This document shows, piece after piece, positions 1 to 8,175 of a stretch of DNA of 64,000 nucleotides. This DNA is from Myxococcus sp. RHSTA-1-4 (GTDB lineage: Bacteria > Myxococcota > Myxococcia > Myxococcales > Myxococcaceae). The translations under genes were made by a program, and so were the position numbers. Positions within the stretch are counted from its first letter, which is position 1. Every line of letters begins with the position of its first letter. The stretch covers positions 170,569 to 234,568 of the forward strand of contig NZ_JAIQDG010000017.1 of the NCBI RefSeq assembly GCF_020037125.1, written 5' to 3'. The notes beneath the pieces are model-generated. The model saw only the letters and a program-made list of their open reading frames with translations, was not told where the DNA came from and searched no databases.

Positions 1-77
1 ATCCGGGGGGAGGGCCGGTTGTCGGCCCGGCGGGGGGCTCATAATCCACGCTGGGTTTCTCCCCCCGCCCCGAGCAC
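1..77. other. Left edge, leader of the histidine kinase gene
   Basis: No gene is visible here. A 6-bp inverted repeat (GGGCCG at 12-17, CGGCCC at 23-28) could be the end of a terminator for a gene to the left or a leader hairpin. No convincing promoter was recognised. Confidence 0.3.
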
Positions 78-1997
78 ATGCCGCTTCCCACCGACGTCGA
101 AGATGCCTTCTCGTGCCTCCCGCTGGCCCTGGTGCGCGTGGGGCCCGACCTGCGCGTCCAGTGGTGCGAGGAGGGCTTCGCCAGCAAGACGGGCGTGGAG
201 CTTCGCGCAGGTGGAGACCTGCTGGACGCGCTCGAGCGGGGGCGCACCCTGGACGCGGTGGAGCGCGCCATCCGCGAGGGGCGCGCCCACACGGGCCACG
301 TCATCACCCGCGCGCTGCGCCAGGTGCGCGTGCAGGTGAGGCCCGCGCGGGCGGACGAGCAGCCGGGAGCCTGGCTGGTGGTGGAGCCCTCCGGGGTGGA
401 CGACGAGGGGGCCTTCTCCCAGGCGGTGCAGGAGATTGCCCGCGCGGTGGGTGAGACGCTGGAGGTGGACAGCGTGTGCGCCGCCGCGGTGGTGGCGCTG
501 GTGCGCTGCGCGCAGGTGCGGCGCGCCGAGGTGTTCCTCTGCGACGAGGAGGGCAAGGAGCTGCGCCGCGCGGCGGTGTCGGACCTGGCCGGAGGGGAGG
601 CGCCGGAGGACACCTTCGACGCGGAGGACGACCCGTTCCGCCAGGCCCTGGCCACGCGCCAGGCGCAGCTCGGCATCCAGCGCGGCTATGGAGACGCCAT
701 GGGCTCCATCTTCGCCGCGGTGCCGCTGTGCGCGCCGCGCCGGACGGTGGGCCTGCTGCTGCTCTACAAGGAACAGGGCACGTCCTTCTCCGTGCGCGAG
801 CTGGAGCTGTGGAGCGCCGCGGCCAACCAGCTCGCGGTGGCGGTGGAGAACGCGCGGCTCTTGCGCGAGGCGAAGGCGGCGCTCCAGGTGCGCGAGGACT
901 TCATGTCCATCGCCAGCCACGAGCTGAAGACGCCGCTCACCCCGCTGAAGCTGGGCCTCTACACCATGGAGCGGCGCATCTCCGCGGGCCAGCCGGTGGA
1001 GCTGGCCACGGTGCTCAAGTCCAAGCGGCAGGTGGACCGGCTGGTGGGGCTGGTGGATGACCTGCTGGACGCGTCGCGGCTGGACACCGGGAGGCTGGAG
1101 CTGAAGCTGGCGCCGCTGGAGGTGGGGCAGCTGGTGGCGGAGGTGGTGGACCACTTCCGTGCCGCCTTCGAGCGGCCCTTCTCCGTGGAGGTGCCGCGCG
1201 ACCGTGTCTGGGTGCGGGGAGACCGGGACAGGCTGGAGCAGGTGCTCGTCAACCTGCTGGAGAACGCGCACAAGTACAGCCCCGCGGGCGAGCCCATCAC
1301 CGTGAAGGTGGAGAAGCTGCCGGGCGAGGCGCGCATCCACGTGCAGGACAACGGCATCGGCATCCCGGGCGCGGACCAGGCCCAGGTGTTCCAGCGCTTC
1401 TACCGGGCGCGCAACGTGTCGCACCGCAACTTCGGCGGGCTGGGGCTGGGCCTCTTCATCAGCCACTCCATCGCCAAGCTGCACCGCGGCTCGCTCACGC
1501 TGGCCAGCTCGGAGGGCCACGGCAGCACCTTCACCGTGTCCCTGCCGCGCATGGCGTCCCACGAGGTGAAGCGGCTGCCCCGCCGGGTGCTGCTGTTGGA
1601 CGAGGACCGGACACAGGAGGCGCTGGCCGAGCAGGTGCTGCTCGCCGAGGGTTTCGAGGTGCTCACCGCGCGGGACGGGGCGGAGGCGCTGCGCCGGGCC
1701 ACGCACCTGCCGGTGGACCTCATCGTCCTCTCCACCAGCGCCACGCATGGGCAGGCGGGCGTCTTCCTGGAGACCTTCGCCACGCTGCCCCGCGCGAGAC
1801 CCGTCCCCATCCTGCTGGCCGGCGACGAGCGGCCGTGGTGGGCACAGGAGGGCACCACGCTGTGCACCCGCCCGTACCGCGCGGACGAGCTGGTGGCTCG
1901 GGTGCGCAACGTGCTGATGGTGGAGCGGCGCCGGTCCCCGGGGCTGTCCGGGCCCACGGAGGGGGCGCCGCTCGACGGGCTCAGCTCCCGGGCGTGA
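78..1997 (+). CDS. Hybrid sensor histidine kinase (PAS-like, GAF, HisKA, HATPase) with degenerate receiver domain
   Basis: Predicted cytoplasmic histidine kinase of 639 aa with no membrane segment. A short PAS-like region covers roughly residues 1-100 and a GAF domain about 110-260. The H-box FMSIASHELKTPL carries the phosphoacceptor His near residue 281. ATP-binding N (NLLENAHKYSP), G1 (DNGIGIP) and G2 (GLGLGLF) boxes follow. The C-terminal 120 residues look like a receiver fold, but the phospho-acceptor Asp is replaced by Ser (DLIVLS, residue 552) and the conserved Lys of the usual KP motif is Arg (about residue 597), so it is probably not phosphorylated. The 3' end overlaps the convergent deacetylase gene by 17 bp. 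No partner response regulator is adjacent. Confidence 0.9.
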   Translation: MPLPTDVEDAFSCLPLALVRVGPDLRVQWCEEGFASKTGVELRAGGDLLDALERGRTLDAVERAIREGRAHTGHVITRALRQVRVQVRPARADEQPGAWLVVEPSGVDDEGAFSQAVQEIARAVGETLEVDSVCAAAVVALVRCAQVRRAEVFLCDEEGKELRRAAVSDLAGGEAPEDTFDAEDDPFRQALATRQAQLGIQRGYGDAMGSIFAAVPLCAPRRTVGLLLLYKEQGTSFSVRELELWSAAANQLAVAVENARLLREAKAALQVREDFMSIASHELKTPLTPLKLGLYTMERRISAGQPVELATVLKSKRQVDRLVGLVDDLLDASRLDTGRLELKLAPLEVGQLVAEVVDHFRAAFERPFSVEVPRDRVWVRGDRDRLEQVLVNLLENAHKYSPAGEPITVKVEKLPGEARIHVQDNGIGIPGADQAQVFQRFYRARNVSHRNFGGLGLGLFISHSIAKLHRGSLTLASSEGHGSTFTVSLPRMASHEVKRLPRRVLLLDEDRTQEALAEQVLLAEGFEVLTARDGAEALRRATHLPVDLIVLSTSATHGQAGVFLETFATLPRARPVPILLAGDERPWWAQEGTTLCTRPYRADELVARVRNVLMVERRRSPGLSGPTEGAPLDGLSSRA

Positions 1998-2730
1998 GGA
2001 CGCGGAAGTCCGCCGGGACGACGCCGGCGCGCGCCAGCAGCTCGCGGGCCCTGGGGTGGAGGAAGGTGTCCAGCTCCACCTCGCGCTGGGCGGAGTAGCC
2101 GCTCTTCAGCGTCTCCGGCCGGTAGCCCGGGTGGCACATCAGCTCGATGACGCCGTCCGCGGGCAGCGAGGCGAGGTGCGCCTCGAAGCGCTCCAGCGTC
2201 CAGTACGCCTCCGTGCCCGCGTCACCGATGAAGTGCGCGTTGGTGGCCACGCCGTGGGCTTGCAGCGCGCGGCGCATGTCCGGGTGGATGGAGCGCACCG
2301 GGAGCCCGGCGGCGCGGGCGGCGCGGGCAAGGCCCTCCAGGACGTGGGGGTGCTGGTGCAGGTGCTTGTGCACGTCCACGTGTGTGGCCGGCCGTCCGAG
2401 CAGCCCCGCGAGCCGTGCGAGCTGGGCGAAGGCCTCCGCCTCCACCACGTCCGGGGGCAGGGCGGCGGCGCGGGACTCCACGAGGCCGTCGTCCTCGCCG
2501 AGCAGCGCGCGCGGGAAGCCGCTCCAGACGGGCGTGCCCCGGGCGAGGTTGAAGTGCAGGCCGATGGACAGGCCCCGGGCCTCGCGCGCGGCGGCCTCGG
2601 AGTGGGGCGTGTTCACCATGAAGGTGGCGGAGGAGACGACGCCCTCGCGCATGGCGCGGAGGATGCCTCGGGTGACGGCCGGGTCGTAGCCCAGGTCGTC
2701 GGCGTTGATGATGAGGGCGCGGGTGCTCAT
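1981..2730 (-). CDS. YdjC/ChbG-family carbohydrate deacetylase
   Basis: A 249-aa protein of the YdjC/ChbG family, whose members remove acetyl groups from N-acetylated sugars with a divalent metal. The N-terminal strand IINADDLG carries the metal-binding Asp-Asp. HVDVHKHLHQHP and later ELMCHPGY supply the conserved His residues, and GLHFNL follows the family pattern. I chose the ATG at 2730 because homologues begin just before the NADD strand; an in-frame ATG six codons upstream (2748) is possible. The specific substrate is unknown. Some family members act in hopanoid or lipid-linked sugar pathways, but nothing nearby settles this. Confidence 0.8.
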   Translation of the reverse strand: MSTRALIINADDLGYDPAVTRGILRAMREGVVSSATFMVNTPHSEAAAREARGLSIGLHFNLARGTPVWSGFPRALLGEDDGLVESRAAALPPDVVEAEAFAQLARLAGLLGRPATHVDVHKHLHQHPHVLEGLARAARAAGLPVRSIHPDMRRALQAHGVATNAHFIGDAGTEAYWTLERFEAHLASLPADGVIELMCHPGYRPETLKSGYSAQREVELDTFLHPRARELLARAGVVPADFRVLTPGS

Positions 2731-2850
2731 GGATGGAAGAATCGCCATGCCTCGCGCGCGGCGTCCAGGGCCGGGAAGGCCGGGTGTGTAGATGGTGAAA
2801 CCGGGCCGGCCGCGCCCGTCGAGTGCCGTTCTTCTAATAGGATGCCACCG

Positions 2851-3543
2851 ATGAACAGCGAGGGCGCCGGTAGGACGAGGATTCTCGTGGGAGTGGGAGC
2901 CGCCAGTGCGGTGGCCTTCCTTCTCGCGGTGGGGTTGGACAGCCATGGACTCCGGCTGGCCACCAAGCCGCTGCCCATGCTCTGCCTGCTCCTGTGGTTG
3001 TGGCCGCCCCGGGAGCGCTATGCGCGGTGGGTCTTCGCCGGGCTCGTGCTCTCGCTGCTCGGAGACGTGCTGTTGGAGGTGGGACCCGGCCTGTTCCTGC
3101 CGGGCCTGGGCGCCTTCCTGCTGGCGCATGTGAGCTATGCGGCCGCGTATCTCACCGTGACGCGGAGCCCCAGCCTGACGAGGGCTCTCCCCTTCGTGTT
3201 GCTGGGCGTGGGTGCCAGCCTGTTCCTGTGGCCTGGCCTTGGGCGCATGGCGCTGCCCGTGACGGCCTATATCGCCGTCATCTGCATGATGGCGTGGCGC
3301 TCGGCGGCCATGGTGGGCGCGGAGGGGTTGGCGCGTCGTGAGCAGTGGGCCGCGTTCGCGGGCGCGCTGCTGTTCGCCGCCAGTGATGGGCTTCTCTCCA
3401 TCAAGCTCTTCGTGCGCCCCATGCCCGGCGCGAGCTACGCCATCATGCTGCTGTACTGGGGCGCGCAGCTCTGCCTTGCCCGCTCGGCTCGCGGGCCGAG
3501 CGGGCAGGATGAACCGCGAAGCCTCGTCGCGCGAAGCCTCTAG
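2851..3543 (+). CDS. YhhN/TMEM86-family membrane protein, probable lysoplasmalogenase
   Basis: A 230-aa polytopic membrane protein with about eight hydrophobic segments. The family signature is visible as KPLPM in the first half, LLGDVLLE, and FAASDGLL near the end. Characterised YhhN/TMEM86 proteins hydrolyse the vinyl-ether bond of lysoplasmalogens. Myxobacteria make ether lipids and plasmalogens, so this role fits the host, but the substrate is inferred. The ATG at 2851 has an AGGA ribosome-binding sequence at 2839-2842; an ATG at 2842 is an alternative. The gene is divergent from the deacetylase and convergent with the following lipoprotein gene. Confidence 0.75.
   Translation: MNSEGAGRTRILVGVGAASAVAFLLAVGLDSHGLRLATKPLPMLCLLLWLWPPRERYARWVFAGLVLSLLGDVLLEVGPGLFLPGLGAFLLAHVSYAAAYLTVTRSPSLTRALPFVLLGVGASLFLWPGLGRMALPVTAYIAVICMMAWRSAAMVGAEGLARREQWAAFAGALLFAASDGLLSIKLFVRPMPGASYAIMLLYWGAQLCLARSARGPSGQDEPRSLVARSL
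3478..3505 (+). other. Perfect 11-bp hairpin near the 3' end of the YhhN gene
   Basis: Arms GCCCGCTCGGC (3478-3488) and GCCGAGCGGGC (3495-3505) flank a 6-nt loop inside the last codons of the YhhN gene. No T tract follows. It may help to end transcription ahead of the convergent lipoprotein gene. Confidence 0.45.
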
Positions 3544-3575
3544 CGGCTCGGAGCCGTGGTGTGTGGGGAGGACCG

Positions 3576-4082
3576 TCAGTCGTCGAAGCCGCCGCCGCCG
3601 GAGCTGCCGTCCCCATCCACGGCGAGGCCGACGGCGACGAGCGAGCCCAGCACCCCGAGGGCGATGCCGCCGGAGAGCAGCAGTGTCTTCCCCCAGCTGA
3701 ACTCGCGGACGGCCGCCCGCTCCACCTCGCCGAGCGCGACGGCGACGGGCCGGCCAGGACGCTCCACGGGCACGCCCCGGAACTGGAGTGAGTCCACGTC
3801 CACCTGGAGGTACTTCGACTCCAGCTCCTCGCCCCGGGTGCGAACCAGTATCAGCGGCGTGTCCGCATTGAACTTGTGCGGCCGTCCTTCATCGTCATGA
3901 AGCTGCCGGACGTCCTTGCGCTCGCCGCGCAGGGATGCGCCCACGTCCTCGAGCAGTGTGTTGCCGTCGTCCTTCCAGCCGTCGAGCCGGGAGAGCTCCG
4001 ACCTGGGGATGCTGTAGGTGGTGGTGCAGCCGGTGGTGGAGGACAGCAGTGCCAGGAGGGTGAGCGACGCGCGTAGACGCAT
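3576..4082 (-). CDS. Putative lipoprotein with C-terminal membrane segment
   Basis: A 168-aa protein that I do not recognise. The N-terminus MRLRASLTLLALLSSTTGC resembles a lipoprotein signal peptide with Cys19 as lipidation site, although the lipobox (STTGC) is weak. The middle is soluble and charged. Residues of about 130-155 form one long hydrophobic helix, followed by a Gly/Asp-rich tail (GDGSSGGGGFDD). A lipoprotein that also has a C-terminal helix could span the periplasm or be tethered twice. The gene lies 91 bp downstream of the Ser/Thr kinase gene on the same strand and may be cotranscribed with it. Confidence 0.6.
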   Translation of the reverse strand: MRLRASLTLLALLSSTTGCTTTYSIPRSELSRLDGWKDDGNTLLEDVGASLRGERKDVRQLHDDEGRPHKFNADTPLILVRTRGEELESKYLQVDVDSLQFRGVPVERPGRPVAVALGEVERAAVREFSWGKTLLLSGGIALGVLGSLVAVGLAVDGDGSSGGGGFDD

Positions 4083-4173
4083 GGTGGGTTCCTTCGTGCC
4101 GCGGCCGAAGGTAGCGCATGCATGCCGTGGTGCCCAGGTGCCTGCTTGGATGCACCTTCCGCGCGGGCCGGGT

Positions 4174-6510
4174 CTACTTCCCCGCCGAGCACTCCGCCAC
4201 GAGCGTGCTCGCGCGGCCGGGGAAGCGCTCCGCGAGCACGCGCTTCACCTCATTGACCGCGGCCGTGTTGCCGGTATGGGCATGGAGCTGGCAGCGCGCG
4301 GTGAGGGCTCGCGGGTCCTCGGGGGCGAGCCGGTCCGCCTCCACGTAGGAGCGCTCGGCGGCGGCGGTGTCGCCCTGGCGGAAGAGGACGGCCCCCAGGT
4401 AGTAGTGGGCCACGGAGAGCCGGGCGTCCTTGCGAATCGCGCGCCTGAGGAGGCTGGCCGCGTCGTCCACGCGCTCCTGGCGGAAGCGCACGAAGCCCAG
4501 CTCCGCGAGGCTCTCCGCGTCGTCGTGGTCTCTCGTCCACGCGGCCAGGACGGCGGCGGCCTCGTCCAGCCGGCCACTCTGCGACAGGAGGCGGCCATAG
4601 CGCGGCGTCACGTCGGACGAGCGCGGCCGCAGGGCATGGGCCTTCGCCAGCGCCGCGAGCGCGCCCGGCACGTCGCCCTGGCGCTCGCGCAGCTCCGCCA
4701 GTGCCAGCAGGGGCTGGAGGTCCCTGGGCGCCAGCGTGGTGGCCTCCTCGATGGCGCGCTCGGCCCGCTTGCCCATGCGCAGCTCCGTCGCCGCCCGCGC
4801 GGCCAGCAGGTGCGCCTGGACGTCCTTCGGGAAGCGCGAGACAAAGGACTCCGCCAGCGCCAACGCCTGGGTGTGCGCGCCCGCCTCCATCAGCAGGGCA
4901 CCGGCCCGGGCCAGCTCCTTCGCGGTGGCGCGCGCGTCCGTGCCCAGCCCGTCGAGCGCGGACACCTTCGCCTCGGGTGTGGCGGCGGCCTCGGCCTTCG
5001 CCAGCCGCTCGGCCGGAGGCGGCGCCGGGCGCATGAAGAACCACGCCGCGCCTCCACCGAGCGCGCCCACCACCAGCACGCCTCCGAGGATGGCGCCCAG
5101 GCGCGAGGGCTTCCTGCCCCCGGGCCCCACGCCGGAGTTCCCGGCCCGAGCGGGCTGCGCCGCGCCCTTCGCTCCGGCGGCCCCGGGCTTCATCCGCCCC
5201 TCGCCCTTCGCGCCGGCGGAACCCGGAGTCATCGCCGCTTCCGCTTCACCCGCGTGTGGAGCCGGCCCCTGCGCTCCCGGTGCCTGTCCCATCCCACCCG
5301 CGTGGGCGGCCGTACCGGCCGGGCTCTGCGCGCCGTGCGGAGGCGGACCCCACTCCGGCGCGGCCGTGCCCGGGTGGGCGGCCGCACCCTCGGGCCCGTG
5401 CGCGCCCGGCGCCATGGAGGGCCCCATCCCGTACGGATTCGGGGCCTGCGCGCCGCCAGTCCAGTCCGCCGGGGCACCCGCCATGCCGAGCACCGGGCGG
5501 ATGATGCCTGGGGGCGTGCTGCCATGGGACGGGTCCGCGAGCCGGGCGCGGCGCAGGGCCTGCCGCTTGGAGTCCGTGTCGGGAGGGAAGAGGGTGTCCA
5601 CGTACGCGGCGAGCTGCTCGTGCGTGGCCACCTCCGCCGCGCCGCCAATGGCTTCAATCGCGTCGATGAAGGACTCGAGGCTGTCGAAGCGCGCGGCCGG
5701 CTCCCGGGCCAGCGCGGTGAGACACACCAGCTCCAGCGCGGCGGGCACGGACGGGTCGAAGGCGGTGGGCGGCTTCGGACGTCCTTCCGCGATGCGCCCC
5801 AGCACCTCCTCCGCCGTCAGGCCCGTGAAGGGGCGCCGGCCGCAGAGCTGCTCGTAGAGCATGACGCCCGCGGCGAACAGGTCCGCGCGGTGGTCCACCG
5901 GCCTGCCGGCAATCATCTCCGGCGACATGTAGAAGAACTTGCCCTTGAGGACCCCGGGCTCCGTGCCCGAGCCGAGCGCGTCCGCCTTGGCGATGCCGAA
6001 GTCGATGACCTTCACCGCGCCATTCACGCCCACGTGGACGTTGTCCGGCGTGAAGTCGCGGTGGACGATGCGCAGCGGACGGCCCGCCTCGTCCACGGCG
6101 CGGTGCGCGGCGTCCAGCCCGCGGCAGGCGTCCACCAGCACGCGCAGCGTGATTCCCAGCGGCACGCGCTGGCCGTGCTCCGCGGCCTCCTGGCGCAGCT
6201 CCGCGAAGGAGCGCCCCTCCAGCAACTCCATGGCGATGAAGGGCTCGGTGCCCTCCATGCCCAGCTCGAGGATGGTGACGACGTTGGGATGCCGCACCTG
6301 CGCGGTGATGCGCGCCTCGTTGAGGAACATCTGCACCACGCGCCGGTCCGAGGCCAGGTGCGGCATCAGCCGCTTCACCGCCACGGCCGGGCCGCGCCGC
6401 CCGTCCTCGTCGATGCGCCGCCCGAGGTACACCTCCGCCATGCCGCCTGTCGCGATGCGCGCGGACAGCCGGTAGCGGCCCACCCAATAGGTGCTCTGCT
6501 CCTGCTCCAA
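4174..6510 (-). CDS. TPR-containing Ser/Thr protein kinase (PknB-like)
   Basis: A 778-aa membrane-anchored Hanks-type kinase. The kinase domain covers about residues 10-275: glycine loop IATGGMAEVYLG, VAVKRLMP Lys, catalytic loop HRDFTPDN, DFG (VIDFGIAK) and SPEM. The catalytic-loop Lys is Thr, a variant that I believe recurs among myxobacterial kinases. An Ala/Pro/Gly-rich low-complexity linker (about 330-465) and one transmembrane helix (about 468-490) follow, then TPR-like repeats to the end. The first possible start is TTG 6510, just after an in-frame TAG. GTG 6483, immediately before the kinase fold, is a credible alternative, so the start is uncertain. Substrates cannot be inferred. Confidence 0.9.
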   Translation of the reverse strand: MEQEQSTYWVGRYRLSARIATGGMAEVYLGRRIDEDGRRGPAVAVKRLMPHLASDRRVVQMFLNEARITAQVRHPNVVTILELGMEGTEPFIAMELLEGRSFAELRQEAAEHGQRVPLGITLRVLVDACRGLDAAHRAVDEAGRPLRIVHRDFTPDNVHVGVNGAVKVIDFGIAKADALGSGTEPGVLKGKFFYMSPEMIAGRPVDHRADLFAAGVMLYEQLCGRRPFTGLTAEEVLGRIAEGRPKPPTAFDPSVPAALELVCLTALAREPAARFDSLESFIDAIEAIGGAAEVATHEQLAAYVDTLFPPDTDSKRQALRRARLADPSHGSTPPGIIRPVLGMAGAPADWTGGAQAPNPYGMGPSMAPGAHGPEGAAAHPGTAAPEWGPPPHGAQSPAGTAAHAGGMGQAPGAQGPAPHAGEAEAAMTPGSAGAKGEGRMKPGAAGAKGAAQPARAGNSGVGPGGRKPSRLGAILGGVLVVGALGGGAAWFFMRPAPPPAERLAKAEAAATPEAKVSALDGLGTDARATAKELARAGALLMEAGAHTQALALAESFVSRFPKDVQAHLLAARAATELRMGKRAERAIEEATTLAPRDLQPLLALAELRERQGDVPGALAALAKAHALRPRSSDVTPRYGRLLSQSGRLDEAAAVLAAWTRDHDDAESLAELGFVRFRQERVDDAASLLRRAIRKDARLSVAHYYLGAVLFRQGDTAAAERSYVEADRLAPEDPRALTARCQLHAHTGNTAAVNEVKRVLAERFPGRASTLVAECSAGK

Positions 6511-6839
6511 AGTTCCCGTAGTCTACGTGTAGGGACCCATCCGCGTCCTGCTCCTGACTCGCATCCTGTCCGCTTGCCTGCTGCTGTCGGATGGCGGTGC
6601 TGGAAACTTGCCCCATTCCACCGGGCGTCCCACCCTGGACAGTTCCAGGGTGGGCTTCGACCCTGAAGCGCACCGCCGGCGGGTTTTCACCAACTGGCTG
6701 CGCACCGCGTTGTGGTCATGACGCGGGGTGTGGGTGCTCTACCTGCTTGCTCGCGCGCTGGAATGGGAGTGCTAACCTCCAGGGCTGTTCTGGCCCACGG
6801 GAGGAGGGCCCCTGATACGCACGCGTTGCGTCCGGAGGG
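6511..6839. promoter_or_regulatory. Divergent intergenic region with perfect 11-bp inverted repeat at 6629-6654
   Basis: This 329-bp region separates the kinase and amidohydrolase genes. It contains CCCACCCTGGA (6629-6639), a 4-nt CAGT spacer, and TCCAGGGTGGG (6644-6654), a perfect palindrome suited to a dimeric regulator or a hairpin. No T tract follows, so a terminator is less likely. No standard -35/-10 pair was recognised. A GGAGGG sequence (6834-6839) sits directly before the amidohydrolase start. Confidence 0.45.
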
Positions 6840-8129
6840 ATGTTGGGCACCGTCCTCAAGGGTGGTTACGTCGTCGAGCTGGAGCCCGCGCTGGTGGAGC
6901 GTGTGGACCTGCGCATCGAGGGTGAGCGCATCGTCGCGCGCGGGCCGGACCTGACGCCCGCGGCGGACGACGAGGTGGTCGCGCTCTCCGGCAAGCTCGT
7001 CTTCCCGGGGCTCGTCAGCGCGCACCACCGGCTCCACGCGGTGCTCGGCCGCGGCATGCCGCGCCCGGCGCTGGAGAGCTACCAGGACATCGTCGAGAAG
7101 GTGGTCTGGCCCTACGAGAGCGCGCTGGATTTGGACGCGGTGCAGGTGGCCGGGTGTGCCGGCGGCCTGGAGGCCCTCCAGTGCGGCACCACCACGGTGT
7201 GTGACTGGCACTCCTCGCCCAAGGCCGTGTCGGGCTCGCTGGTGCGGCTGGCGCGCGGACTCCACGAGGTAGGTGTGCGTGGCGTGCTGTCCTACGCGGT
7301 GTCGGACCGCATGGGCGCGCTGGGCCGCGAGGAGGGGCTGGAGGAGACGGTCAGCTTCGCGAAGAAGGCGAAGGGCCGCTTCCGCGGGCAGGTGGGCGCG
7401 GGGCCCTGCTTCACGTTGGGGCAGGATGCCCTCCAGGGGCTGGTGGAGGCGCTGCAGGCCCTGGGCACCGGCGGGCTGCACCTGCCGCTCGCCGAGGACC
7501 CGCTGGACGAGCGCCTGTCCACGGAGCGCTTCGGCGCGTCGCCCGTGGCGCGGCTGCTGGAGGCGGGGCTCTTGTCCCCCAGGAGCCAGCTGGCGCACGT
7601 GGGCCACCTGGAGTGGGCGGACCTGGCGCAGGTGATTGCCACCGGCGCGTGGATTGTCCACACGCCGCGCGCCAACCAGGGGCTGGAGGTGGGCTACGCG
7701 CCGGCCCTGAAGTTCGGCCACCGGGCCACGCTGGGCGCGGACGCCGTGTCCGCGGACCTCTTCGCGGAGGCGCAGGCGGCGTACCTCCGCTCGCGCGAGG
7801 CGGGGCAGCCCATCGATGTGCTGCGCTACCTGGCCAACGGCCACCGGCTGGCGTCGCAGCTCTTCGAGACGCCGGTGGGCCCCATGCGCGAGGGCGCGCT
7901 GGCGGACCTGCTCATCCTGGACTACCTGCCGGCCACGCCGCTCACCGCGGAGAACCTGGCGTGGCACGTGGTGTTCGGCCTGGGCAGCCGGCACGTGGAG
8001 GCGGTGATGGTGGACGGCGTGTGGCGCATGTGGGCGCGCCGGCCTCTGTCCGTGAATCCCACGGTGGTGGCGGAGCAGGCGCGCGAGGCCGCCGCCGCGG
8101 TGTGGGCGCGCATGGCCGAGGCGAAGTAG
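6840..8129 (+). CDS. SsnA/TRZ-like amidohydrolase homologue with degenerate metal site
   Basis: A 429-aa protein related to the ATZ/TRZ/SsnA branch of metal-dependent amidohydrolases, which deaminate or dechlorinate N-heterocycles. The overall pattern is intact: GKLVFPGLVSAHH, GTTTVCDWHSSP, VRGVLSYAVSDR, LAHVGHLEW, IVHTPRANQG, LGADAVSADLF and a terminal composite beta-sandwich strand. However, the first-strand HxH reads H62-H-R64, and the strand-5 ligand that precedes AE by two residues is Pro216 (HLPLAED), so two of the usual metal ligands are missing. H253/H256 and D301 remain. It may have altered chemistry or be non-catalytic. GGAGG lies very close to the ATG; TTG at 6843 would give better spacing. 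Confidence 0.75.
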   Translation: MLGTVLKGGYVVELEPALVERVDLRIEGERIVARGPDLTPAADDEVVALSGKLVFPGLVSAHHRLHAVLGRGMPRPALESYQDIVEKVVWPYESALDLDAVQVAGCAGGLEALQCGTTTVCDWHSSPKAVSGSLVRLARGLHEVGVRGVLSYAVSDRMGALGREEGLEETVSFAKKAKGRFRGQVGAGPCFTLGQDALQGLVEALQALGTGGLHLPLAEDPLDERLSTERFGASPVARLLEAGLLSPRSQLAHVGHLEWADLAQVIATGAWIVHTPRANQGLEVGYAPALKFGHRATLGADAVSADLFAEAQAAYLRSREAGQPIDVLRYLANGHRLASQLFETPVGPMREGALADLLILDYLPATPLTAENLAWHVVFGLGSRHVEAVMVDGVWRMWARRPLSVNPTVVAEQAREAAAAVWARMAEAK

Positions 8130-8175
8130 GCCCCGCTCCTTGCCTTCCCGCCGGGAAGCCCGTCAAATCCCGGCC

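Noticed and set aside
6768..6785. Sigma-54 promoter before the amidohydrolase (TGGAATGGGAGTGCT)
   Set aside because: GG and GC are separated by one base less than the -24/-12 rule requires.
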